The notes below the pieces were generated by a model, which was not told the DNA's origin, made no database searches, and worked only from the letters and a program-made list of their open reading frames with translations. DNA of 64,000 nt, from contig JADFHN010000004.1 in NCBI GenBank assembly GCA_022567155.1, positions 1-64,000 of the forward strand. Direction: 5' to 3'. A program made the position numbers and the translations under genes. This document shows positions 8,426 to 16,534 of the stretch, one piece after another. Position 1 is the stretch's first letter. Every line of letters begins with the position of its first letter. Source of the DNA: Bacteroidota bacterium (GTDB lineage: Bacteria > Bacteroidota > Bacteroidia > Cytophagales > Cyclobacteriaceae).

Positions 8426-9661
8426 ATGCTGAAATTCTTGATAACAGGGTTGATACTCACTCTTCCCTTGATGGCGGCGGCAGGCAGGATCAATGTATGT
8501 TCCTCCTGCCCCGTTCCATCTATAACCCTTGCCATAGAAAAAGCACAACCCGGCGATACCATTTTTATTGAAAGTGGACTCTACAAAGAAGGGAATATCG
8601 TTATTGACAAGCCACTTGTATTTATTGGTATTGATTTTCAGCAAATTGACGGCGACAATGAATACGAAATATTCACCGTTAAGGCTGACAGTGTTGTTAT
8701 AATGGGGATACAGTTCCAGAATATTGGCACAAACTATATCGAAGACCGGGCGGCTATCAATATCGTAAAAAGCCAGTACATACGGATAGAAGGTAACAGG
8801 CTCATCAACACGTTTTTTGGTATTTATCTTGAAAATTCAAAAAACTGCCTGGTAAAAGATAATTACATTAAAGGCGATGTGCAACAGGAAATATCTTCAG
8901 GCAATGCCATCCATGCCTGGTATTGTAAAAATCTTCATATCGAAGGCAATACAGTGATCAATCACCGGGATGGGATTTATCTTGAATTTGTGGACAGTAG
9001 CAGTATCGTGAATAACATAAGCAAAGACAATCTAAGGTATGGGCTTCATTTCATGTTTTCTGACGTCGACAAATACATTAACAATCATTTCGAGTCGAAT
9101 GGTGCGGGGGTAGCGGTGATGTTTTCGAAATATATCCGGATGCAGGGAAATAACTTTGTCCGCAACTGGGGTGCCGCTTCCTACGGTCTGTTGCTAAAAG
9201 AAATTACAGATGGCGTTATTGAAGGAAATTTGTTTTCTGAAAATACGATTGGCATATATGCTGAAAGCGCGAGCAGAATGAATATTGTCGGCAATGATTT
9301 TATCCGCAATGGCTGGGCGTTAAAAATTCTGGGTAGTTGCGTTGACAATAGGTTTGAATCTAACAATTTTATCAGCAATACCTTCGATCTGATTACCAAC
9401 TCGGCTAAAAACCCCAATGAATACGTTCGTAACTACTGGAGTGCGTATTCAGGATATGACCTGGATCATGATGGCATCGGGGACATACCTTATCGCCCGA
9501 TTAAACTCTTTTCGCACGTTGTATCACTTGTTCCAACATCTATTGTATTATTACGAAGCTTATTTATAGACTTGATTAACTTTGCGGAAACCGTAACCCC
9601 GATTTTCACACCCGAAACGCTTACGGATGATAAACCACTGATCAGAAAAATTAAAAGATAA
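8426..9661 (+). CDS. nosD: NosD, periplasmic copper-delivery protein for N2O reductase
   Basis: The 411-aa protein has a signal peptide (residues about 1-19) and a long series of right-handed beta-helix turns (CASH/NosD repeats). These are recognisable as recurring G-N-x-(I/F) ladders such as 'IEGNRLINTFFGIYLENS' and 'LRYGLHFMFS', the latter being typical of NosD. The C-terminal part ends in 'NYWSAYSGYDLDHDGIGDIPYRP', close to family norms. Known role: NosD works with the NosFY ABC complex to supply copper to the CuZ centre of NosZ. This copy is open over its full length, although its NosF and NosY partners are damaged and NosZ is missing. Confidence 0.9.
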   Translation: MLKFLITGLILTLPLMAAAGRINVCSSCPVPSITLAIEKAQPGDTIFIESGLYKEGNIVIDKPLVFIGIDFQQIDGDNEYEIFTVKADSVVIMGIQFQNIGTNYIEDRAAINIVKSQYIRIEGNRLINTFFGIYLENSKNCLVKDNYIKGDVQQEISSGNAIHAWYCKNLHIEGNTVINHRDGIYLEFVDSSSIVNNISKDNLRYGLHFMFSDVDKYINNHFESNGAGVAVMFSKYIRMQGNNFVRNWGAASYGLLLKEITDGVIEGNLFSENTIGIYAESASRMNIVGNDFIRNGWALKILGSCVDNRFESNNFISNTFDLITNSAKNPNEYVRNYWSAYSGYDLDHDGIGDIPYRPIKLFSHVVSLVPTSIVLLRSLFIDLINFAETVTPIFTPETLTDDKPLIRKIKR

Positions 9662-9702
9662 TAACGATCCATGGATTAAAGAAAGCGTTTAACAGCAATG
9701 AG

Positions 9703-10368
9703 GTGCTGAAGGGTATTGAACTTGAAATCATGCCCGGAAAGATCACGGCAATTCTGGGAACCAACGGGTCCGGTAAAACCACCCTGATCAAGAGCATACT
9801 TGGCATGGTCATACCGGATGAGGGAGAAATTCTGATAAAACAGGAATGCATTAAAAACCAGTGGAATTACCGGAGTGAAATCAGCTATCTTCCTCAGATT
9901 GCCAGGTTTCCTGAAAACCTGCTGGCAACCGAACTTATAAGCATGATTAAGGATCTTCGTAATGAATCAACAGATGAAAATCATCTTATCAAAATATTTG
10001 AGCTGGAAGAGTGTCTTGAAAAGAGGCTTCGTAATCTTTCTGGTGTTACTCGTCAGAAGGTAAACGTGGTACTTTCTTTTATGTACGACAGTCCGCTGAT
10101 TATTATGGACGAGCCAACGGTTGGTTTGGATCCCGTGGCTTTGCTGCACCTCAAAGAGCTTATCAGGGTGGAGCGGGCAAAGGGAAAAACCCTGTTGTTT
10201 ACCACACATATCATCAGCCTGGTCGAAGAGCTGGCCGATGAGATAATTTTTCTGCTGGAAGGAAAAATTTATTTTAAGGGAGAACCGGAAGAAATGAAAT
10301 CAAAACATGACCCCACAAGTCTGGAGAAGTCCATTGCTATGATTCTGGAAAAGGAAAATTATGTTTAA
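9703..10368 (+). CDS. nosF: NosF-like ABC ATPase, damaged start and signature
   Basis: The 221-aa frame from the GTG at 9703 has Walker A GTNGSGKTT and Walker B IIMDEP plus 'VGLDPVA', as in NosF. Two faults stand out. First, in-frame codons upstream (9658-9702) encode the missing beta strand (ITIHGLKKAFNSNE), but the expected ATG overlapping the nosD stop reads ATA. Only the internal GTG remains as a start. Second, the ABC signature reads LSGVTRQ where LSGGTRQ is expected, replacing a glycine needed for ATP hydrolysis in the family. It overlaps nosY by 8 bp. The protein is probably inactive or produced poorly, so it may be a pseudogene in the making. Confidence 0.8.
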   Translation: MLKGIELEIMPGKITAILGTNGSGKTTLIKSILGMVIPDEGEILIKQECIKNQWNYRSEISYLPQIARFPENLLATELISMIKDLRNESTDENHLIKIFELEECLEKRLRNLSGVTRQKVNVVLSFMYDSPLIIMDEPTVGLDPVALLHLKELIRVERAKGKTLLFTTHIISLVEELADEIIFLLEGKIYFKGEPEEMKSKHDPTSLEKSIAMILEKENYV

Positions 10369-11143
10369 AATACTTAAATACAGCTTTTTTGACCTGATAC
10401 GAAGCAGGTGGAGTCTGATTTACTTCCTTTTTTATTTCATAAGCAGTATCTCTTTACTTTACCTGGGTGGAGACCTCTCTAAAGCCATGATAAGCATGAT
10501 GAACATCATTATAATCCTAAGTCCGCTTATCAGCACGCTTTTCGGAATCATGTATTACTATAATTCCAGGGAATTTATTGAGTTGCTGCTAGCACAACCC
10601 GTACGGCGTACATCTATCTTTGCCGGCCAGTATCTCGGTTTGTCTATTTAACGTTCATTGAGCTTTTTGCTCGGAGCAGGCATTCCATTTGTTATATACG
10701 GATTGTTTCGTTCTGCAGAAATATGGAATTTCAGTGTGTTGCTTATTTCCGGAGTATTTCTCACCTTAATTTTTACCGGATTTTCATTTATGATTACTGT
10801 GCGTAACGAAAACCCGATAAAGGGGTTTGGTATAGCGATACTGGTCTGGTTATTTCTGGCGGTGATCTATGACGGTTTGTTTTTATTGTCGCTGATCATA
10901 TTTCAGGACTACCCCATTGAAAAACTTGCACTGGTCCTGACTATCTTTAATCCGATCGACCTCTCCCGCATTCTGGTTATCCTCAAAATGGATATTTCGG
11001 CGCTGCTGGGTTATACCGGGGCGGTTTTTAATAAATTTTTTGGTACGCAGGCAGGTATGTTGCTTTCATTATTAATGCTGGCGCTCTGGACGGTAATTCC
11101 TGCACCGGGATTTTTGTACTTTGCCCGGGAAAAGGATTTTTAG
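10361..11143 (+). pseudogene. nosY: NosY ABC permease, interrupted by one TAA
   Basis: One continuous reading frame encodes a NosY-type six-helix permease. An in-frame TAA at 10649-10651 splits it into 96 codons upstream and 161 or more downstream, with no shift of frame. The upstream part holds the N-terminal helices and 'AQPVRRTSIFAGQYLG', characteristic of the family. The downstream part (from about 10658) gives the remaining helices to 'PGFLYFAREKDF'. NosY forms the membrane channel that, with NosF and NosD, matures NosZ. With a stop after about one third of the protein it should be inactive unless read through. Confidence 0.85.
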
Positions 11144-11151
11144 CAGTAGGT

Positions 11152-12411
11152 TCAGATAATTTGTGCCAGCTTGAATTTTCTCCGGATAATTTGACCGTCA
11201 CGTGATAATTCCAGCCTGATCGTCCGGTTTTGTCTGGAGTTGAATACGCCGTTGATTTCAGCAAGTTCCAGGCTATGTGTCGGATGATTGTTAATTCTGA
11301 TGATTTTATCCCCTACTTTTATATCTGCCTTATGTGCAGAGGAGTTTGCACGCACATCCACAATTTCGAACGTATCTAAATACAGCCCCTGGGCTTTTAC
11401 AGTGATCCCACTCATGTTATAGTTGAAAGGGTCTTTATATTTTTTGTTTTTTTTCATGTAAACATGGCCGTCCATGAAATTGAAGATGATCTTGAACCTG
11501 TAGAAGATACCTCCACCCAGTGTGCCGTTTCTGTATATTTTCCGAAAATCCTGATCATAGAATTGTTTGTCAGGATAAATGGCAATCACATGGTTAAACT
11601 GGAATTTATCCAAATCCAGCATTTGTACTCTTGCAATCTCACCGTATATATCACCGCCAAGTCCGCGGCCCAGGTGGCTTCTGATTTTTTTATCCGGTAT
11701 ATTGATTTTATCACTCGATTCCTCATGCAGCATCAACGCATGGCTGGCGCCGGTATCCAGCATCAGCTTTACTTCGACCTCGTTACCGTCGTAAAACACA
11801 ACGCGTGCCATACAATAGGGTTTGGTATCTTCTATCGTGATGGGCATTGCATAATACTTTTTGTTTTTACTAATTTTCTTTTTTGCAAATGCCTCAGGCT
11901 CGTAAAACGTCATGGTTTTATTCTGGTAGTTGATTTCGACGATAAACCGGCTGAAAAGTTCATAACCAAGAATGCCGTGGATATTATGACCGAGATAATT
12001 TTTTAACTGCAACAAGTCTTCTTCAAGCACCAGCAGGGCATGACCTGTACCTTTAAGTCCATTGATATCCAATGATACATTCGTAGCAATGTACCCATCA
12101 ATAAGCTTTTTTCCGCCTACTCCCGGAATGGCAATTACTCGCGAGTAATTAATATTGAGAAGGTCGGTAAATGTTTTTTCCATAAGAATGGCAGTTCGGA
12201 TTCCGGTGTCAACAATAAATTTTAGTGGCAGGGTGTTGTTCAAAATCACTTTTACCACTACCAGGTTATCAATCAATTCTATGGGTACCGTATATTTCGT
12301 TTTACCCTCTGGCAAATTGAACCCTAGCCGGTTTTGTGCATCTGCCACTGGCGAAATCAATAAAAAGAAGTTAATAATAACAGCAACAAGTGCTTTTTTT
12401 AAATTATTCAT
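11152..12411 (-). CDS. Exported aspartyl protease (two retropepsin-like domains) with PDZ domain
   Basis: The 419-aa protein has an N-terminal signal peptide. Two pepsin/retropepsin half-sites follow: 'FIVDTGIRTAI' near residue 65 (DTG) and 'LMLDTGASHALM' near residue 218 (DTGA). The last ~90 residues form a PDZ domain ('VRANSSAHKADIKVGDKI' is the carboxylate-binding loop region). This architecture is a common periplasmic or surface protease-like protein in Bacteroidota, but its substrate is unknown. It is transcribed against the nos remnants, ending 9 bp from the nosY stop, and is intact. Confidence 0.85.
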   Translation of the reverse strand: MNNLKKALVAVIINFFLLISPVADAQNRLGFNLPEGKTKYTVPIELIDNLVVVKVILNNTLPLKFIVDTGIRTAILMEKTFTDLLNINYSRVIAIPGVGGKKLIDGYIATNVSLDINGLKGTGHALLVLEEDLLQLKNYLGHNIHGILGYELFSRFIVEINYQNKTMTFYEPEAFAKKKISKNKKYYAMPITIEDTKPYCMARVVFYDGNEVEVKLMLDTGASHALMLHEESSDKINIPDKKIRSHLGRGLGGDIYGEIARVQMLDLDKFQFNHVIAIYPDKQFYDQDFRKIYRNGTLGGGIFYRFKIIFNFMDGHVYMKKNKKYKDPFNYNMSGITVKAQGLYLDTFEIVDVRANSSAHKADIKVGDKIIRINNHPTHSLELAEINGVFNSRQNRTIRLELSRDGQIIRRKFKLAQII

Positions 12412-12606
12412 GCAGCCGGTAAAGTAAGAGATATTAATACAATTATAATGTATAAGTACATCAAGATTACGAAGATCACCTATTTACTGATTCACCTATA
12501 CGGATTTAGTAAAGATAATGATTAATAAAATCATGAAAAAATAGATAAAAATCTGATAAAGATCATTTTGAGAATATGGTTCATTTTTCTAACTTCAAAC
12601 TTTTAA

Positions 12607-12645
12607 TTAACACCTAACATTAACCTAACCTTAATCCTAAAATAA
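12607..12645 (+). promoter_or_regulatory. 11-bp periodic repeats, Pho-box-like
   Basis: CTAACATTAAC (12614-12624) and CTAACCTTAAT (12625-12635) are direct 11-bp repeats with a weaker third unit (CCTAAAATAAA). The repeat composition and period resemble the array upstream of pstS at 43109-43146. They precede the ccoO remnant directly. Binding protein unknown. Confidence 0.4.
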
Positions 12646-12655
12646 AATCTGCTTT

Positions 12656-12940
12656 ATGGGAATGGAAAGATACAGTTATGACAATAAGATAGTGAAATCC
12701 TTTGTTAACCTTGACAAGACCACATGTCGTATATCAGCAATGCGCAAGCTTGGTGTGCCGTATCAGGCCAGGTACGAAGAGATTGCAAATGATGATTTGC
12801 TGAGACAGGAGGATAAAATTGTAAATAACCTTAAAGCTGGCGGCCTGGAAGTTGCCAGAGAGATGGAAATTGTAGCATTGATTGCATATTTGCAGCGATT
12901 AGGTACAAATATTAAAGTAGTTGATAATTCAGCGGATTAA
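12656..12940 (+). pseudogene. ccoO: C-terminal remnant of cbb3 oxidase subunit CcoO (CcoNO fusion)
   Basis: From about residue 17, the 94-aa frame matches the last part of CcoO or the fused CcoNO of Bacteroidota: 'LDKTTCRISAMRKLGVPY', then 'EIVALIAYLQRLGT', the family's C-terminal hallmark. The catalytic CcoN part (about 450 residues) and the CcoO heme-c domain are absent. Upstream is only 240 bp of AT-rich DNA and then the protease gene. The first ~16 residues are not CcoO-like and probably come from the fusion created by the deletion. Remnants of ccoQ and ccoP follow in normal order. Confidence 0.75.
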
Positions 12941-12955
12941 TTTGAAATTTGCAGC

Positions 12956-13136
12956 ATGTTTAAGCATTATTTAGAAGGGATAAAGAATATAGAAATCGGA
13001 CCGATTATATCGCTGAATCTTTTTTTTTGTGGTGATCGTCTGGATTTTCAGACTGGATAAAGGATTTATTAACAAGATGAAAAACCTGCCGCTGGAAGAA
13101 GATAAACCTGAAAACAATATAAATATAGAAGAATAA
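12956..13136 (+). pseudogene. ccoQ: ccoQ remnant with frameshift in a T-run
   Basis: The frame opens with 'MFKHYLEGIKNIEI', typical of Bacteroidota CcoQ. It then enters a run of nine T (13020-13028), after which the frame is lost and stops early. With one T fewer, translation continues as 'FFVVIVWIFRLDKGFINKMK' to TAA at 13134-13136, a normal single-helix CcoQ. It lies 15 bp after the ccoO remnant and 27 bp before ccoP. A homopolymer sequencing error could mimic this lesion, but the flanking ccoO and ccoP damage supports true decay. Confidence 0.7.
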
Positions 13137-13163
13137 CTGACATTAAGTAATACACTACATTTT

Positions 13164-13673
13164 ATGAAAAAGAGATATTCAATAGCAGCTTTTATGATTT
13201 TTTTTATGCTTCCGGGCATAACTTCTGCCCTGGGTAACGAAGGAGGAGCTATAAGCCAGGAGTTTATGGTTATGGCCATTTTCTCAGTGCTGATATTAAT
13301 GGTATTTGTGTTGATAGTCGTCATATATTCATTGCTGTCGCTCAAGAAAGCAATCCATGAGGAAACGAATAAAACAGCCCGGGAGGGAGAGGAAGTTGAA
13401 GTAGCGCCAGGCTGGTGAGCAACATTTTATAATAAACTATGGAACCGGGCCAGTACAGAAGAGGAGCGGGATATTCTGCTTGACCATAATTATGATGGGA
13501 TACGGGAGCTGGATAACCATTTGCCTCCGTGATGGTCTTATTTGTTTTATTTCACCATAGCTTTTGGAGAAGTATATTTGCTTGTGTATCACGTATTTCA
13601 TATAAACCCGAAATTAAACCGCACCGAATCCAGCCCCGTTCAGATTGAGATGTGCGAACCGTCACGTCTTTAG
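13164..13673 (+). pseudogene. ccoP: ccoP remnant with two TGA stops and no heme domains
   Basis: The first 84 codons encode a signal or first helix and a membrane helix typical of CcoP. The frame then meets TGA at 13416-13418 (after GW, where the second of two Trp codons is expected) and again at 13530-13532 (in 'LPP*WSYLFY', where WW is expected). Reading through gives 'TEEERDILLDHNYDGIREL', 'FYFTIAFGEVYLLVYHVF' and 'VQIEMCEPSRL', unmistakable CcoP sequence, up to TAG at 13671. The C-terminal diheme cytochrome c domains are entirely missing. This subunit cannot function. Confidence 0.85.
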
Positions 13674-13952
13674 TTTGCCGGATAGTTGGCACATTTCCGG
13701 CTGTTACACCCTGCAGTGCTTTGGAGTATTAACAAGTCGGAAGAACTCATGAATATAAAAAAAAGCTTTTACCTGAATTCACCACCAAAAAGCGTTATAC
13801 ATCCGGGCATTCAATTGGTTATATTTTTTATTAGAACCTACTATTGTGATTTAGCTGATTTACTCTCAAAAGGCGATGAAGTCAGGAATACCAGGAAGCG
13901 TTGGAGGTTTAAATTAACAGACACATATCTCTTCTAAAGTCCTGGAAAACTC
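13674..13952. other. No supported gene
   Basis: An 83-codon open frame (13686-13937) exists but matches nothing I recognise and has no promoter or plausible ribosome-binding context. The stretch lies where the ccoP heme domains would be and is probably degraded DNA. Confidence 0.4.
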
Positions 13953-14534
13953 TCATGTTTGTTCTTTGTGCAACCATTTTTCTACATGTACAGGTTTGTA
14001 GTCACGGAGTTTTTCGATCAACCTTTTCGGGTCGTCGTCAATAAGTAAAAGATTTTTATTCTCTTTTTTCAGAAAACCGCTTTCTTCCATGGTGTCAAAT
14101 AAGGATATTAACGGATTGTAATAACCGTTTACATTGAACAAACTAATTGGTTTTTGAACCAGTCCGAGTTGTGCCCAGGTTAGGATTTCAGCGAGTTCTT
14201 CCAGCGTCCCGAGACCACCGGGCATAGCAATAAACCCGTCTGCCAGTTCAGCCATTATTTGCTTTCGTTCGTGCATGGAGTTTACTTCGATCAACTTTGT
14301 AATGCCTTTGTGATCCACTTCTTTTGCAGTAAGAAAGCGTGGGATTACACCGGTAACTTCTCCGCCCAGCGCCAATATTTTGTCTGCCAGTATTCCCATT
14401 AGTCCGATGCTGCCGCCTCCGTAAATCAGATGAATGTTATTTTTGACCATTTCTACTCCAAGCTTTTCGGCTTCGGTAATATACTGCGGACGATTGCCTG
14501 TTGCCGATCCGCAGAAAACACATATATATTTCAT
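13953..14534 (-). CDS. LOG family protein (TIGR00730), short form
   Basis: The 193-aa Rossmann-fold protein starts 'MKYICVFCGSATG' and carries YGGGSIGLMG (about residue 38) and MPGGLGTLEE (about residue 102), the diagnostic LOG motifs with the catalytic Arg/Glu region. It probably hydrolyses nucleoside monophosphates to base and ribose 5-phosphate. Length is normal for the short subgroup. It is divergent from the RidA gene with 59 bp between starts and appears intact. Confidence 0.9.
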   Translation of the reverse strand: MKYICVFCGSATGNRPQYITEAEKLGVEMVKNNIHLIYGGGSIGLMGILADKILALGGEVTGVIPRFLTAKEVDHKGITKLIEVNSMHERKQIMAELADGFIAMPGGLGTLEELAEILTWAQLGLVQKPISLFNVNGYYNPLISLFDTMEESGFLKKENKNLLLIDDDPKRLIEKLRDYKPVHVEKWLHKEQT

Positions 14535-14593
14535 TTAATTAACTTTAGGATTTAAAATGTAAGGAGCGAATTTAGAAAATAAATCATAAGATT

Positions 14594-14980
14594 ATGACAG
14601 ACAGAAAAAATATAGCCTCCGGTGCAAAATGGGAAGATATAGTAGGATATTCGAGAGCCGTCCGAATTGGCAATATAATTGAAATCTCAGGGACCGTAGC
14701 TGTGAAGAACGGTAAAATTGTCGGACCTAAGGATCCGTATCTTCAGACCAAGCGAATTTTTCAGATAATCGAAAGTAACCTGAAGAAGGCCGGCGCCACA
14801 TTGAAAGATGTGATCCGTACAAGAATGTATGTGACAGATATCAGCCGGTGGGATGAAGTCGGGAAGGCACATTATGAGGTTTTTAAGGAGATAAAGCCGG
14901 CAACAAGTATGATCGAAGTGAAATCGCTGATCGATCAGGAATTTATGGTTGAAGTAGAGGTTACTGCGGTAGTCACATAG
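14594..14980 (+). CDS. RidA family enamine/imine deaminase
   Basis: This 128-aa protein of the YjgF/YER057c/UK114 (Rid) family would remove reactive enamines or imines made by PLP enzymes. 'ENLKKAGATLKDVIRTRMYVTD'-like sequence near residues 65-85 includes the Arg that binds the substrate carboxylate in the family (here in IRTRMYVTD). 'MIEVKSLIDQEFMVEVEVTAV' is the typical C-terminal strand with the conserved Glu. The first residues differ from classical RidA, so the exact subgroup is open. It is a single gene divergent from the short LOG gene. Confidence 0.85.
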   Translation: MTDRKNIASGAKWEDIVGYSRAVRIGNIIEISGTVAVKNGKIVGPKDPYLQTKRIFQIIESNLKKAGATLKDVIRTRMYVTDISRWDEVGKAHYEVFKEIKPATSMIEVKSLIDQEFMVEVEVTAVVT

Positions 14981-15090
14981 GTTATCCGGTGCTGATCAAT
15001 ATCATTCCTGTATATGAGTAAACACATGGCATTTTAATCCCGGATTGTATTACTTAGCGTAAGTATATTATTTTTCTTATCCGACATGAA

Positions 15091-15382
15091 ATGTACATAA
15101 ACGGGATTATTTTAGTAGTGGCAGGCCTTATGCTTGGTGGGCAGTTATCCGCCAAGATCAATCAATCACAGTCCGGTGAAACCGGCAGCGAAACCGTCTT
15201 TTCAGTGGGCGGGTTTGCAAAGCTGGATGTGGTTCTCTGATATTTATGCAGCAGCATTGATATTTCAGGCGCTCACTTCATTCTTTATTGTAATGGGCAA
15301 AAAAGGAGTAGCTGACAGGGGCGCCATTTATATCGCCCTTGGATTTATAATCCCTATTCTGTTCCTGATTTTTTCTATTTGA
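15091..15382 (+). pseudogene. Possible frameshifted small membrane protein gene
   Basis: A 48-codon frame from ATG 15091 starts with a clean hydrophobic segment ('INGIILVVAGLMLGGQL') and stops at 15237. In the next frame, from about 15225, a segment with two predicted helices ('DIYAAALIFQALTSFFIVMG' and 'YIALGFIIPILFLIFSI') runs to TGA at 15382. Joining the two by one frameshift would give a normal ~95-aa three-helix protein. Equally, the second part could be an independent gene from GTG 15134. Family not recognised. Confidence 0.35.
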
Positions 15383-15451
15383 ATATATGAATCTTTGTAT
15401 TACTGTAATGCAAAAGGGTTCCGTACCAAATTTTAAAAATCATATATACAT

Positions 15452-16489
15452 TTAATGGTATTGGATGTAATCTTCCCACTTTTCAAGTACAGTATTAAAA
15501 TCATCAGGGAGTTCCGAGTCAAATTTAACATATTCGTTTGTGCCCGGATGTATAAATCCCAGGGTTTTTGCATGCAGTGCCTGTCGGGGAATGATTTTAA
15601 AACAATTCTTAACAAATGCCCTGTATTTGGAAAAAACAGTTCCTTTCAGAATCTGATCGCCGCCGTAGGTGGCATCGTTAAAAAGCGGATGCCCGATATA
15701 TTTCATATGCGCCCTGATCTGGTGTGTCCTGCCTGTTTCAAGATTGCATTGCAGGAGTGAAACGTACCGCAAGCGTTTCAAAACCTTGTAATGCGTAATG
15801 GCACGCCTCCCGAAATCGCCCTCGGGGAATGCAGCCGTTACACGCCGGTCTTTAAGGCTTCTGCCAAGGTGCACATCAATGGTTCCGGTATCTTCCACCG
15901 GTGCACCCCACACAATAGCATAGTAGGTTCTTTCGATGGTATGATTAAAAAATTGCTTTGCAAGGTGGTACATTGCCATTTCTGTTTTGGCAATTACCAA
16001 CAATCCGGAGGTGTCTTTGTCGATCCGGTGTACCAATCCGGGCCGACCGTCATTGTTTTTCATTGTGGGAAGATGCTGAAAATGGTAGGCGAGGCCATTT
16101 ACCAGAGTCCCTGTCCAGTTATTATAGGCGGGGTGCACTACCATACCGGCTGGCTTGTTTACCACCAGCAGTTCGTCATCTTCATACTGGATGGATAACG
16201 GGATATCTTCGGGTATCAGTTCCGTATCCCTGGGAGGAACCGGAAGGTATATCTTTATTTCATCGCCGGGGTGCACTTTGTGGTTGGCTTTTACTTCCTG
16301 ATTATTTAATTTAATGAAACCGGCCTTTACAGCGGCCTGAATCCGGCTGCGTGATACATTAGGCAACCGGTCCATCAGAAATTTGTCTATCCGCAGGAGC
16401 GCCTGACCGGGATCAACCCTGAGGTGATGATGAATAAAAAGGTCGTCATCCTGCGAAGTCTCTTCTGATATAGGAGGAAAATCAGGCAT
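15452..16489 (-). CDS. rluD: RluA/RluD family 23S rRNA pseudouridine synthase
   Basis: The 345-aa protein has an N-terminal S4 RNA-binding domain ('LRIDKFLMDRLPNVSRSRIQAAVKAG'-like, about residues 30-85). The catalytic domain has GLVHRIDKDTSGLLV near residue 150, where the Asp of HRIDKDTSG is the nucleophile. 'RTHQIRAHM' near residue 257 is also diagnostic. It isomerises uridines in 23S rRNA, RluD-type specificity being inferred from the S4 domain. The stop leaves 69 bp to the small gene's end at 15382, and the start is 45 bp from the divergent PLP enzyme gene. Confidence 0.9.
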   Translation of the reverse strand: MPDFPPISEETSQDDDLFIHHHLRVDPGQALLRIDKFLMDRLPNVSRSRIQAAVKAGFIKLNNQEVKANHKVHPGDEIKIYLPVPPRDTELIPEDIPLSIQYEDDELLVVNKPAGMVVHPAYNNWTGTLVNGLAYHFQHLPTMKNNDGRPGLVHRIDKDTSGLLVIAKTEMAMYHLAKQFFNHTIERTYYAIVWGAPVEDTGTIDVHLGRSLKDRRVTAAFPEGDFGRRAITHYKVLKRLRYVSLLQCNLETGRTHQIRAHMKYIGHPLFNDATYGGDQILKGTVFSKYRAFVKNCFKIIPRQALHAKTLGFIHPGTNEYVKFDSELPDDFNTVLEKWEDYIQYH

Positions 16490-16534
16490 GGCGCAAAGAT
16501 AGAAATTTCCGATGGGGAGTGTACATTTGTCTGC

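Noticed and set aside
13686-13937. 83-codon reading frame after ccoP
   Set aside because: No recognisable motif or ribosome-binding context; the region replaces the lost ccoP heme domains.
5914-14534. Two LOG proteins as a recent duplicate pair
   Set aside because: They belong to different length classes with low visible similarity outside the motifs, so they are old paralogues.
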